Part shown: positions 44,935 through 53,418 of the stretch, piece after piece
Numbering within the stretch: position 1 is the first letter of the stretch
How the letters are laid out: each line of letters starts with the position of its first letter
DNA from: CAVTWY01 sp963738615
GTDB lineage: Bacteria > Pseudomonadota > Gammaproteobacteria > Burkholderiales > Burkholderiaceae_C
Reading direction: 5' to 3'
DNA length: 64,000 bases
Assembly (NCBI GenBank): GCA_963738615.1
Contig: CAVTXI010000012.1
Coordinates: 1,426,001 to 1,490,000 of the forward strand
Notes under the pieces: model-generated
What the model was told of the DNA's origin: nothing
The model's input: only the letters and a program-made list of their open reading frames with translations
Databases searched by the model: none
Made by a program: the position numbers and the translations under genes

Positions 44935-46305
44935 ATGCACCTGCACATCCTGGGCATCTGCGGCACCTTCATGGGCGGCATCGCGGCTTTGGCACGCGAA
45001 GCCGGCCATCGCGTGACCGGATGCGACGCCAACGTCTACCCGCCGATGAGCGACCAGTTGCGCGCACTGGGCATCGAACTGATCGAGGGCTTCGGCGCCG
45101 ACCAGCTCGCGCTCGCGCCCGACCTCTACGTCATCGGCAACGTCGTCTCACGCGGCAACGCGCTGATGGAAGCGATCCTCGACGCCGACGCTCCCTACAC
45201 GAGCGGCCCGCAGTGGCTGGCCGAGCACATCCTGCGTGGGCGCCATGTCCTGGCGGTCGCGGGCACACACGGCAAGACCACGACCACGTCGATGCTGGCG
45301 TGGATCCTCGAGGCCAACGGTCTCGAGCCCGGATTCCTGGTCGGCGGCGTGCCGGGAAACTTCGGCATCTCGGCGCGGCTGGGTACGAAATCGACCTTCG
45401 TGATCGAAGCCGACGAATACGACACCGCCTTCTTCGACAAGCGCAGCAAGTTCGTTCACTACCGCCCGCGCACCGCGATCCTGAACAACCTCGAGTTCGA
45501 CCACGCCGACATCTTCCCCGACCTGGGCGCGATCGAAACGCAGTTCCACCACCTCGTGCGCACCGTGCCCGCATCCGGCCGGCTGGTCGTCAACGCGCGT
45601 GACGAGACGCTGGCACGCGTGCTGGCGCGCGGCGTGTGGAGCGACGTGCAGCGCTTCGGCAGCCAGCGCGAAGAACCCGGCACGCTGCGGGCTCGTGGCG
45701 AACCGAGCAATTTCGACGTGCTGCGCGGCGCCACCAAGGTCGCCCACGTGGAATGGGAACTGTTGGGCGAGCACAACCAGCTCAACGCGCTGGCCGCGAT
45801 CGCTGCGGCCGAACACGTGGGCGTGAAGCCTGCCGACGCCGCGAAGGCGCTGGCCAACTTCGCCAACGTCAAGCGCCGGATGGAACTTCGCGGCGAGGCC
45901 GGTGGTGCCAAGGTGTACGACGACTTCGCGCACCACCCGACCGCGATGCGCCTGACGATCGACGGCCTGCGCCGTAAGGTCGGCGCGGCGCGTATCTTGG
46001 CGGTGTTCGAGCCACGCTCGAACACGATGAAGCTCGGCGCGATGAAAGCCCGCCTGCCCTGGGCGCTCGAGGAAGCCGACCTCTCCTTCTGCCACTCGGC
46101 CAATCTTGGCTGGGACGCTGGCGAGGCGCTGGCGCCGATGGGCGGCAAGGCGAAGGCGACCGACAAGCTCGACGTGCTGGTGCGAGACGTGGTCGCCGCC
46201 AGCCGGCCCGGCGACCACATCCTGGTCATGAGCAACGGCGGCTTCGGCGGCGTGCACGACAAGCTGCTGGCGGCGCTGGCAGCGGCACACAGGTCGGCGT
46301 CGTGA
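44935..46305 (+). CDS. mpl: UDP-N-acetylmuramate:L-alanyl-gamma-D-glutamyl-meso-diaminopimelate ligase
   Basis: Murein recycling enzyme that joins the salvaged tripeptide directly to UDP-MurNAc. The 456-residue Mur-ligase fold starts HILGICGTFMGGIAALAREAGH. The ATP-binding loop is VAGTHGKTTTTSML, followed by the carbamylated-lysine region. Conserved blocks include NNLEFDHADIFPD, LLGEHNQLNALAAIAAA and YDDFAHHPTAM. This pattern separates Mpl from MurC. AmpD, another murein recycling enzyme, is encoded at the end of the window. Confidence 0.96.
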   Translation: MHLHILGICGTFMGGIAALAREAGHRVTGCDANVYPPMSDQLRALGIELIEGFGADQLALAPDLYVIGNVVSRGNALMEAILDADAPYTSGPQWLAEHILRGRHVLAVAGTHGKTTTTSMLAWILEANGLEPGFLVGGVPGNFGISARLGTKSTFVIEADEYDTAFFDKRSKFVHYRPRTAILNNLEFDHADIFPDLGAIETQFHHLVRTVPASGRLVVNARDETLARVLARGVWSDVQRFGSQREEPGTLRARGEPSNFDVLRGATKVAHVEWELLGEHNQLNALAAIAAAEHVGVKPADAAKALANFANVKRRMELRGEAGGAKVYDDFAHHPTAMRLTIDGLRRKVGAARILAVFEPRSNTMKLGAMKARLPWALEEADLSFCHSANLGWDAGEALAPMGGKAKATDKLDVLVRDVVAASRPGDHILVMSNGGFGGVHDKLLAALAAAHRSAS

Positions 46306-46326
46306 GTCGGGGCATCGCCCTTCGCG

Positions 46327-46905
46327 CTGACCCACCTGCTTTATCTGCACGGCTTTCGCTCGTCGCCGCGTTCGTTCAAGGCGCAGAGGCTGGCGCGCTG
46401 GATGCACACGCATCGCCCTGACGTGACCTGGCAGTGCCCGCAGCTGCCGCCTTCGCCGCGCGACGCCATCGCGCGGTGCGAAAGCCTCACGCGCGACTGG
46501 CCCGCGGCAACCATGGCGGTGGTCGGAAGCTCGCTCGGCGGCTTCTACGCCACCGTGATCGCCGAGCGCCGCGGCTGCCGCGCGCTGCTGCTGAACCCCG
46601 CGGTCGACCCGGCGCGCGACCTCGAACGCCACATCGGCACGCAGACTTCGTACCACGACGCATCGGTCGCGTTCGAGTTCACACGCGAGCATGTCGACGA
46701 GCTGCGCCAGATGTCGCCCCGGGTCATCACGCAGCCCGGGCGCTACGCAGCCATCATCGCCAAGGGCGACGAGTTGCTCGATTGGCACGAGATGACTGCG
46801 CGCTACCACGGCGCCAACGTGCGCCTGCTCGAAGGCGGCGACCACGCGCTGTCCGATTTCGACCAACACCTGCCCTTCACTCTGGAGTTCCTCGCATGCG
46901 CCTGA
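46327..46905 (+). CDS. YqiA/YcfP-like alpha/beta hydrolase (start codon unclear)
   Basis: A small esterase of the alpha/beta fold. The N-terminal strand reads HLLYLHGFRSSP and the nucleophile elbow is VVGSSLGGFYATVIA. The acid region is AKGDELLDWHEM, and the catalytic histidine lies in GGDHALSDFD. No ATG, GTG or TTG exists in frame between the mpl stop (46303-46305) and the conserved N-terminus. The boundary given assumes CTG at 46327; a GTG at 46302 in another frame plus one indel is an alternative. ATG at 46402 would remove the oxyanion strand. It overlaps the fabG-like start by 10 bases. Confidence 0.8.
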   Translation: MTHLLYLHGFRSSPRSFKAQRLARWMHTHRPDVTWQCPQLPPSPRDAIARCESLTRDWPAATMAVVGSSLGGFYATVIAERRGCRALLLNPAVDPARDLERHIGTQTSYHDASVAFEFTREHVDELRQMSPRVITQPGRYAAIIAKGDELLDWHEMTARYHGANVRLLEGGDHALSDFDQHLPFTLEFLACA

Positions 46906-47642
46906 GAGATCGAGTCGCCGTCGTCACCGGTGCGGCACAAGGCATCGGCCTGGCGACGGCGACCAAGTTCGCCCGCGAAGGCGCCACCGTCATCTGCTGC
47001 GACATTCGCCAGGACGGCGTCGACCACGCGGTGGCAGCGTGCATCGAAGCTGCCGGTGGCGGCCGCCACGAAGGCATTGCGCTCGACGTGACGAAGCGCG
47101 TAGCCGTCGACGCGATGGCGCAGGCTGTGCTGGCACGCCACGGGCAGATCGACATCCTGGTGAACAACGCCGGCATCACGAAAGACGCGCGATTGCAACG
47201 CATGACGATCGAGCAGTTCGACGCCGTGATCGACATCAACCTGCGCGGCGTCTTTCACTGCACGCAGGCGGTGGTCGACGCGATGGTCGCACGTGGTCGC
47301 GGCTCGATCCTCAACGCGTCGAGCGTCGTGGGCATCTACGGCAACTTCGGCCAGACCAACTACGCCGCGAGCAAGTTCGGCGTGATCGGCTTCACCAAGA
47401 CCTGGAGCCGCGAGCTTGGCCCCAAGGGCATCCGCGTCAACGCGGTCGCTCCCGGCTTCATCGAAACGCCGATCCTCGGGTCGATCCCCGAGAAGGTGCT
47501 CGAGGGCTTGCGCGAAAAGGTGCCGATGCAGCGCCTGGGCCGGCCCGAGGAAGTGGCGAACGTCTACGCGTTCCTCGCCAGCGACGAAGCCAGCTACGTG
47601 AACGGCGCGGTAATCGAAGTCAGCGGAGGCATGACGGTCTGA
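46896..47642 (+). CDS. Short-chain dehydrogenase, 3-oxoacyl-[ACP] reductase (FabG-like)
   Basis: An NAD(P)-dependent reductase of 248 residues with the cofactor motif VTGAAQGIGLA, NNAG, and the catalytic Ser-Tyr-Lys set (NASSVVGIYG, YAASKFG). The GLxPTIR-like tail is GAVIEVSGGMTV. It matches FabG1-like enzymes annotated as 3-oxoacyl-ACP reductase; it lies outside a fatty-acid cluster, so a secondary or acetoacyl-CoA role is possible. ATG at 46896 overlaps the hydrolase gene. Confidence 0.9.
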   Translation: MRLRDRVAVVTGAAQGIGLATATKFAREGATVICCDIRQDGVDHAVAACIEAAGGGRHEGIALDVTKRVAVDAMAQAVLARHGQIDILVNNAGITKDARLQRMTIEQFDAVIDINLRGVFHCTQAVVDAMVARGRGSILNASSVVGIYGNFGQTNYAASKFGVIGFTKTWSRELGPKGIRVNAVAPGFIETPILGSIPEKVLEGLREKVPMQRLGRPEEVANVYAFLASDEASYVNGAVIEVSGGMTV

Positions 47643-47679
47643 CCCAAGGTCACTCGACGCCGATGGGACAATTCCGCGG

Positions 47680-49785
47680 GTGAACTACGTCCTATTCGAA
47701 GACGCCGGCAAATTCGCTGCCGGCCGTGTCATGTCCACCGCCGAAGCATCGATGCAGGTCGAGCTCGACAGCGGCAAGCGGGTCAAGGTCAAGCAGGCTC
47801 AGGCGCTGCTGCCTTTCGACAAACCCGCGCCCGCCGAGCTGCTGCGTCAGGCGCAGGAACTGGCCGCGGACATAGACCTCGACCTGGCGTGGGAATTCGC
47901 GCCCGACGCCGACTTCGGCTTCACCGATCTGGCGCGCGACTACTTTGACCGTAACGCCGACGTCGTGCATCAGGCCGCCGCGCTGCTGGCGCTGCAGCAG
48001 GCGCCGCACTACTTCCGGCGGCTGGGCAAGGGCAGCTTTCGCAAGGCCAACGCCGAGACGGTGAAGGCGGCGCTGGCGGCGATCGACAAGCGCAAGCAAG
48101 TCGCGCAGCAGGTGCAGGACTGGGCCGACGAGCTGGTCGCCGGCCACTGCCCGGAACCCATCGCAGGGCAGATCTACAAAATCCTCTTCAAGCCCGACAA
48201 GAACGCGCCCGAATACAAGGCCGTGGTCGACGCGTCGCGGCGCTCGCAGCGCGCGCCGTTGGACCTGCTGCGCGAAGCCGGCGCGATCGGCAACGCCTAC
48301 CAGTTCCACTGGCGGCGTTTCCTCTTCGAACGTTTTCCGCAGGGAACTGCCCACCCGGGTATCGCCGCACCGCCGATCACCGAAGACCTGCCGCAGGCCG
48401 ACGTGCGCGCGTTCTCGATCGACGATTCGGCCACGACCGAGATCGACGACGCGTTGTCCGTTCATGGCCTGGGCAGCGGACGCGTGACGCTGGGCATTCA
48501 CATCGCCGCGCCGGGCCTGGCGATTACGCCGGGGTCGGCGCTCGACAAGCTGGCACAAGACCGTCTGTCGACCGTCTACGTGCCGGGCTGGAAGCTGACG
48601 ATGCTGCCCGACGCGGTCGTCGCGGCCTACACACTCGACGCCGGTCGGCCCGTGCCGGCGTTGAGCCTGTACGTCGACATCGACGAGGCCACGCTCGACA
48701 TCCTCGACCGCCGCACGCGCATCGAACGCGTGCCCATCGTCGAAAACCTGCGCCATGACAAGCTCGACGATGTCGTCACCGAAGCCTCGCTCGACGACGC
48801 TTCCGCGGCCGCCTACCCTTTCGCGCCCGAACTTGCCTTCCTGTGGCGCATGGCCAAGCAGTTGAAGGTTGCACGCGAGCACGTGCGCGGCAAACCCGAA
48901 AACTTCAACCGGCCTGACCCGGTGTTCAGGCTCGAGGCTCCCGACAGAAGCGACGCAGAAAGAGTCAATCAAGATCGGTCCGCAGGGCCGAGTGGTCTCG
49001 AGCGTATCGAAATCGGCCTGCGCCGCCGCGGCGCGCCGCTGGACCTGATCGTGGCCGAGGCCATGATCCTCGCCAACAGCAGTTGGGGCACGTGGCTGGC
49101 CGAGCTGCGCGTGCCTGCGATCTACCGCTCGCAGCCGAGCATGGCGCCGGGCGTGAAAGTGCGCATGGGCACGAAACCGGCGCCGCATGCCGGCATCGGC
49201 GTCGACAACTACGCGTGGTCGACATCGCCGCTGCGCCGTTACGTCGACCTGGTGAACCAGTGGCAGATCATCGCGTGCGTGCGCCACGGCAATACCGCCG
49301 CGCTGGCCGCCCCCTTCAAACCGCGCGACGCTTCGCTGCTGGCGATCGTGTCGTCGTTCGACGCCGCCTACGCCGACTACGCGATCGTGCAGCGCCTGAT
49401 GGAGCGCTACTGGATGCTGCGATGGCTGGTGCAACACGAGATCAACGAGCTGGATGGCACGCTGGTGCAGGACGCGACCGTGCGCGCGGATGCGGTGCCG
49501 TTGGTCTTTCGCGTCGCCGGCACCGAAGGCCTCGCGCGCGGCAGCCGCGTCCGCGTGCGAATCACAGGTGTCGATGAGCTGTCGCTCGACGTCCATGCGA
49601 GTTTGGCGGCGAAGCTGGATGACGGGCAAGCGCGGCCTGGCACCGAAACCGACAGCGGCGACGCCGCCGACGACGAAGCCGACGGCGTGGATGCGGCGCC
49701 GCTGGCGTTGGCCATCGACGTGACCGACGCCACGGATCAGCCCGACACAGCACCGCAAGACGGGCCGGCTGCGCGGCAAAGCTGA
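47680..49785 (+). CDS. RNB-domain exoribonuclease (RNase II family)
   Basis: A 3'-5' exoribonuclease of 701 residues. The catalytic RNB motif is FSIDDSATTEIDDALSVHG, with the four metal-binding aspartates. Downstream blocks include VYVPGWKLTMLPDAV, and the substrate-channel arginine region YAWSTSPLRRYVDLVNQWQ. The N-terminal 150 residues hold cold-shock-like sequence, and the C-terminal S1-like region is short and followed by an acidic tail. A GTG at 47680 starts MNYVLFEDAGKF; the preceding ATG at 47663 runs to a stop after six codons. TonB follows 48 bases later. Confidence 0.93.
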   Translation: MNYVLFEDAGKFAAGRVMSTAEASMQVELDSGKRVKVKQAQALLPFDKPAPAELLRQAQELAADIDLDLAWEFAPDADFGFTDLARDYFDRNADVVHQAAALLALQQAPHYFRRLGKGSFRKANAETVKAALAAIDKRKQVAQQVQDWADELVAGHCPEPIAGQIYKILFKPDKNAPEYKAVVDASRRSQRAPLDLLREAGAIGNAYQFHWRRFLFERFPQGTAHPGIAAPPITEDLPQADVRAFSIDDSATTEIDDALSVHGLGSGRVTLGIHIAAPGLAITPGSALDKLAQDRLSTVYVPGWKLTMLPDAVVAAYTLDAGRPVPALSLYVDIDEATLDILDRRTRIERVPIVENLRHDKLDDVVTEASLDDASAAAYPFAPELAFLWRMAKQLKVAREHVRGKPENFNRPDPVFRLEAPDRSDAERVNQDRSAGPSGLERIEIGLRRRGAPLDLIVAEAMILANSSWGTWLAELRVPAIYRSQPSMAPGVKVRMGTKPAPHAGIGVDNYAWSTSPLRRYVDLVNQWQIIACVRHGNTAALAAPFKPRDASLLAIVSSFDAAYADYAIVQRLMERYWMLRWLVQHEINELDGTLVQDATVRADAVPLVFRVAGTEGLARGSRVRVRITGVDELSLDVHASLAAKLDDGQARPGTETDSGDAADDEADGVDAAPLALAIDVTDATDQPDTAPQDGPAARQS

Positions 49786-49833
49786 CAATACGGCTTCGAT
49801 CCGCGGCACTTGTGGGTCGACCAGCCAGACCCG

Positions 49834-50775
49834 ATGACGTCCCTCGTGAAAGCAGGCGCCCCAGGCGCCACCACCCCCTCGAGATCGGCGCGTGCCGCCC
49901 CGGCCGACACGTTCGGCTTCGTGCGCCGAGCCGGTGCGCTGACGTGGGCCATCACCGTGTCCGTTGCGGTGCACGCGGTGCTGCTGACCGTTCGTTTCGT
50001 CGACCCCGAGGGCTTCAACCGCATCTTCAAGGACACGCCGCTCGAGGTCGTGCTGGTCAACGCGAAGTCGAACGAGCGGCCGCAAAAGGCGCAGACGATG
50101 GCGCAGGTCAATCTGGCCGGCGGCGGCGAGGCCGCGCAGGGCATCGCCACGTCGCCGCTGCCGCCGTCCCATACCGACCAGGCCGGTGACTCGGCCGAAG
50201 ACACGCGCAAGCAGATCCAGCAACTTCAGCAGCAACAGCAGCAGATCCTCGCGCAGGTGCGGCGCGAATTGGCGATGCTGCCTCCGCCCGACCCGCAGCG
50301 CGACAACGGCAACCCGCAGGCGCGTGATCAGGAAGAGAAGCGCAAGCAGCTGCTGCGCCACCTCGCAGCGATCGAAAAGCGCATCAACGACGAGAACGCG
50401 CGACCGAAGAAGCGCTACATCAGCCCGGCGACGCAAGAGACCATCTACGCGATGTACTACGACGCGTTGCGTCGCAAGATCGAGGAACGCGGCACGCGAG
50501 ACTTTCCCGAGCATCAGGGCAAGAAGCTCTACGGGTCGCTGGTGATGAACATCACCGTCGACGCCACCGGGCGCGTCGTCGAGGCCGATGTCGTGCAGCG
50601 CTCCGACGCGCGCGTGCTTGACCGCCGCGCGATCGCGATCGTGCAGTCGGCCGCACCGTTCGGCCCCTTCACCCCGGCGATGCGCAAGGAAGCCGACCAG
50701 ATCGTCGTGACCTCGCGCTTCAAGTTCACGCGCGAGCAGGCGCTGGAAGCCACGCCCGAAGCTTCGGTGCGCTGA
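49834..50775 (+). CDS. tonB: TonB family energy transducer
   Basis: A 313-residue protein with one N-terminal transmembrane helix (LTWAITVSVAVHAVLLTVRFV), a periplasmic linker with a Gln-rich coiled stretch, and a C-terminal TonB domain (LYGSLVMNITVDATGRVVEADVV, AIVQSAAPFGPFTP). It would transmit proton-motive force to outer membrane receptors. ExbB and ExbD genes are not in the window. ATG at 49834 gives MTSLVKAG; an upstream GTG at 49810 is less likely. In related genomes aroE often separates tonB from mtgA; here mtgA starts 9 to 12 bases later. Confidence 0.9.
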   Translation: MTSLVKAGAPGATTPSRSARAAPADTFGFVRRAGALTWAITVSVAVHAVLLTVRFVDPEGFNRIFKDTPLEVVLVNAKSNERPQKAQTMAQVNLAGGGEAAQGIATSPLPPSHTDQAGDSAEDTRKQIQQLQQQQQQILAQVRRELAMLPPPDPQRDNGNPQARDQEEKRKQLLRHLAAIEKRINDENARPKKRYISPATQETIYAMYYDALRRKIEERGTRDFPEHQGKKLYGSLVMNITVDATGRVVEADVVQRSDARVLDRRAIAIVQSAAPFGPFTPAMRKEADQIVVTSRFKFTREQALEATPEASVR

Positions 50776-50787
50776 CCCTCGCCGGTG

Positions 50788-51537
50788 ATGAACGACGCTG
50801 TGCGACACGCTGCCCGCTTGCTGGCGCTGTTCGTGATCGCGTTGGTGGCCTTGCAGTTCACCTTCGTCGCCCGGGTCGCGTTGATGGCATGGGTCGATCC
50901 GGGTTCGACCAGCTTTCAGCGCAGCGAGATGTGGCGCTTGTCGCGCGAGCGCGGCCAGGCGGGCTGGGCGCACGAGTGGGTCGACGCCAAGCGGATCTCG
51001 CCGCAGCTCGAACGTGCGGTCGTCGCCGCTGAAGACGCAGGCTTCGCCGAACACAGCGGCGTGGAATGGGACGCGATCGAACGCGCGTGGGAACGCAATC
51101 AGCGCACGGGTGCGGGCTCGAACGAGGCGCTGGCGGTGCGGCCGAAAGGCGGCAGGCAAACCGCGCCGAAGATCGTCGGCGGCTCGACCATCACACAACA
51201 GTTGGCGAAGAACCTCTTCCTCAGCGGCGAACGCACCGTGATGCGCAAGGGTCAGGAACTGGCGATCACGTTGATGCTCGAGGCCTTGCTGGACAAGCGC
51301 CGCATCCTCGAGATCTACCTCAACCACGTGGAGTGGGGTGAAGGCGTGTTCGGTGCGCAGATGGCCGCGCGCCACTACCACCGCGTCGATGCCACGGCGC
51401 TGTCGCGCCTGCAAGCCGCGAAGCTCGCGGTGATGCTGCCCGCGCCCAAGCGCTTCGAGAAACGCCCCGACTCGCCTTACCTGCAGGCGCGCGCGGCGAA
51501 AGTCGCGGCCGGGATGGCGGCGGTGGCATTGCCCTGA
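50788..51537 (+). CDS. mtgA: Monofunctional peptidoglycan transglycosylase
   Basis: A GT51 enzyme that polymerises lipid II. An N-terminal membrane helix (LLALFVIALVALQFTFVARVAL) precedes the catalytic domain. The catalytic glutamate is in AVVAAEDAGFAEHSG, and the family blocks GGSTITQQLAKNLFLSGERT and LEALLDKRRILEIYLNHVEWGEGVFG are intact. The ATG at 50788 follows GTG at 50785, so the start could be either. Length 249 residues. Confidence 0.95.
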   Translation: MNDAVRHAARLLALFVIALVALQFTFVARVALMAWVDPGSTSFQRSEMWRLSRERGQAGWAHEWVDAKRISPQLERAVVAAEDAGFAEHSGVEWDAIERAWERNQRTGAGSNEALAVRPKGGRQTAPKIVGGSTITQQLAKNLFLSGERTVMRKGQELAITLMLEALLDKRRILEIYLNHVEWGEGVFGAQMAARHYHRVDATALSRLQAAKLAVMLPAPKRFEKRPDSPYLQARAAKVAAGMAAVALP

Positions 51538-51574
51538 CTTCGTTGCAGGCCACGCGCATTCCTAGAATGCGTGC

Positions 51575-52205
51575 ATGCGTGCACCGACGATCAGCCTCGA
51601 CATCGCTGCGGCCGCCGCGCGGCTCGTCGTCGATGAGGGGCTCGACTACGCGAACGCCAAGCGCAAGGCCGCGCGCAGCCTCGGTGAGCGCATGCGCAAC
51701 CTGCCGAGCGACGAAGACGTCGAAGATCAGGTGCGCGAGCACATCGCGATCTTTTGCGCCGACACGCACGCCCGCGAGTTGGCGCTGTTGCGGCAGCTGG
51801 CCCTGGCTTGGATGACACGCCTCGAAGCGTGGAACCCGTACCTGGCAGGCGCCGCGTGGCGTGGCACCGCCACCGCACAAACGGTGTTGCGCATCGAGCT
51901 CTATGCCGACGATGCGAAGCTGGCGCAGTTCGCGCTGCTCGATCATGGCATCGACGAACACGCGCCGGAACGCCCGGGGCGTGAACGCAACGAGGCCGTT
52001 CTTTCGAAGCAGCTGCGCGTGCCAGGCCTCGACGAGGTAGTCACGACTCGACTTCGTCGTGTACGACGCCGATGCGCTGCGTGGTGCGTTGAAGCCCGAT
52101 GGCCGCGGGCGAACCTGGCGTGGCGATGTTCGCGCGCTGCGTGAGTTGGTCGCGCGAGAGCACGGCAACACATCACAGCCAACCCCATCGCTGCCCACCC
52201 GATGA
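51575..52205 (+). CDS. Conserved protein of unknown function (one frameshift)
   Basis: I do not recognise this family with confidence. The protein is about 209 residues and soluble. Its N-terminal half is helical (MRAPTISLDIAAAAARLVVDEG, then AKRKAARSLGERMRNLPSDEDVEDQVREH). A mixed region follows (WNPYLAGAAWRGTATAQTVLRIELYADDAKLAQFALLDHGI). The frame shifts near 52046; the other frame continues LDFVVYDADALRGALKPDGRG and ends at 52205. The alternation of helices and strands with a central acidic pattern could fit a nucleotidyltransferase-like fold, but that is a guess. The stop overlaps the TlpA start as ATGA, so the two are coupled. Confidence 0.75.
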
Positions 52206-52741
52206 ACGCATCCACAACGTGGAAGCGACGCGCTTGGCTCGCTGGCGCGGGTGCCGCGGCGCTGAGTGCTGGCGGGTGGATGGCCATGCGGGCGACGCGT
52301 GACGAGACCCCGACCACCGCACCAAGCACCGACGCGCCCTGGGCGTGGACGTTGACTCAACTCGACGGCACACCGCTGCCGCTGGCGCCGCTGCGCGCAT
52401 CCGGCCTGGTGCTCAATTTCTGGGCGACGTGGTGTGCGCCTTGTCTGCGTGAGTTCCCAGAGCTCGACCGTTTCCATCGCGAGATGAAGTCGGCAGGTTG
52501 GCAGGTGGTGGCCGCCGCTGTCGACCAACCGTCGGCGGTGCGCGACTTCCTGGCGCGCACCCCGGTTTCGTTCACGGTCGGGATCGGCGGGTTCGAAGCG
52601 CTGGGTATGTCGAAGGCCTTAGGGAATGCTCAGGGTGGGTTGCCTTTCACCGTGGTCTTTGCACCCGGTGGCCGCCTGCTTCGCACGATCGTCGGGGAAA
52701 CGAACCACGAGGCGCTGCTCGCGATCGTCAACGGCCGCTAA
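52202..52741 (+). CDS. TlpA-type periplasmic thioredoxin-like protein
   Basis: An exported thiol-disulfide oxidoreductase. The N-terminus has a Tat-like or membrane-anchored signal (WKRRAWLAGAGAAALSAGGW) and the redox motif WCAPC is at about residue 78 in VLNFWATWCAPCLREFPELDRF. The cis-proline is in GGLPFTVVF. Length 179 residues. TlpA proteins reduce periplasmic cysteines, for example in cytochrome c or CuA-site maturation. The gene is coupled to the unknown gene upstream. Confidence 0.9.
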   Translation: MNASTTWKRRAWLAGAGAAALSAGGWMAMRATRDETPTTAPSTDAPWAWTLTQLDGTPLPLAPLRASGLVLNFWATWCAPCLREFPELDRFHREMKSAGWQVVAAAVDQPSAVRDFLARTPVSFTVGIGGFEALGMSKALGNAQGGLPFTVVFAPGGRLLRTIVGETNHEALLAIVNGR

Positions 52742-52789
52742 GCCGGACGCATCCCGTCTTCAGCGATAGGGCCACCTCACCCTGTAAGA

Positions 52790-52804
52790 GGCGTGCATCA
52801 CGCC
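52790..52804 (+). terminator. Small hairpin downstream of the TlpA gene
   Basis: GGCGTG and CACGCC form a 6-bp stem with a CAT loop, 49 bases after the stop codon. Without a T run it is weak evidence for a terminator. Confidence 0.25.
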
Positions 52805-52845
52805 GGAACACGTCGCGTTGCACGCGCACGTTCGACGAACTTGCG

Positions 52846-52877
52846 CGCATTTCGATCACCGATGGTTTCGAAATGCG
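52846..52877. promoter_or_regulatory. 10-bp inverted repeat upstream of accB
   Basis: CGCATTTCGA and TCGAAATGCG are a perfect inverted repeat separated by 12 bases, ending 63 bases before the accB start. It could be an operator for the accBC promoter or a leader hairpin. A weak -10-like TACATT follows at 52888. Nothing else is seen in the 199-base region 52742-52940. Confidence 0.5.
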
Positions 52878-52940
52878 ACTTTTCCATTACATTGCGCCCC
52901 ACGTCGGCCCAGAGCCGAGGCGCACGTTGGAGTTGGGCCG

Positions 52941-53405
52941 ATGGACCTTCGAAAACTCAAGACCCTGATCGACCTTGTCTCCGAGTCGAACATCGCCGAG
53001 CTCGAGATCACCGAAGCCGAAGGCAAGGTCAGGATCGTGAAGTCGGGCGGCGCGGCGTTTCACCCCGCCGCGATGTCACCCACGATGCTCGCGCCGCACG
53101 CCCTGGGCGCGGTTGCCGCGCCGACGCCAGGCTCCGCCGCCGACGGCGATGCGGTGCCCGCAGCGCCAGAAGAAGGCGTCGTCAAATCACCCATGGTCGG
53201 CACCTTCTACCGAGCATCGAGCCCGGGCGGTAAGCCACTCGTGGACGTCGGCAGCGTGGTCAAAGAGGGCGAGCCGCTTTGCATCATCGAGGCGATGAAG
53301 ATCATGAACGAGATCGAAGCCGACCGCTCGGGCACGGTGCAAAAGGTGCTGTGCGAGAACGGCCAGGCGGTCGAGTTCGGACAGCCGCTGTTCGTCGTGA
53401 TCTGA
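52941..53405 (+). CDS. accB: Biotin carboxyl carrier protein of acetyl-CoA carboxylase
   Basis: Carries the biotin that shuttles CO2 between AccC and the carboxyltransferase. The 154-residue protein has the N-terminal MDLRKLKTLIDLVSESNIAEL helix, a Pro/Ala linker, and a C-terminal biotinyl domain with KSPMVGTFYR and the biotinylation site EAMKIMNEIEAD. The start ATG at 52941 fits the family N-terminus. It is 13 bases upstream of accC and both form the usual operon. Confidence 0.97.
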   Translation: MDLRKLKTLIDLVSESNIAELEITEAEGKVRIVKSGGAAFHPAAMSPTMLAPHALGAVAAPTPGSAADGDAVPAAPEEGVVKSPMVGTFYRASSPGGKPLVDVGSVVKEGEPLCIIEAMKIMNEIEADRSGTVQKVLCENGQAVEFGQPLFVVI

Positions 53406-53418
53406 CGCGCCGATAGCG

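Noticed and set aside
47692..51414. 1240-codon minus-strand open frame over RNB, tonB and mtgA
   Set aside because: Antisense to three well-supported genes, with no family motif and a composition typical of GC-rich shadows.
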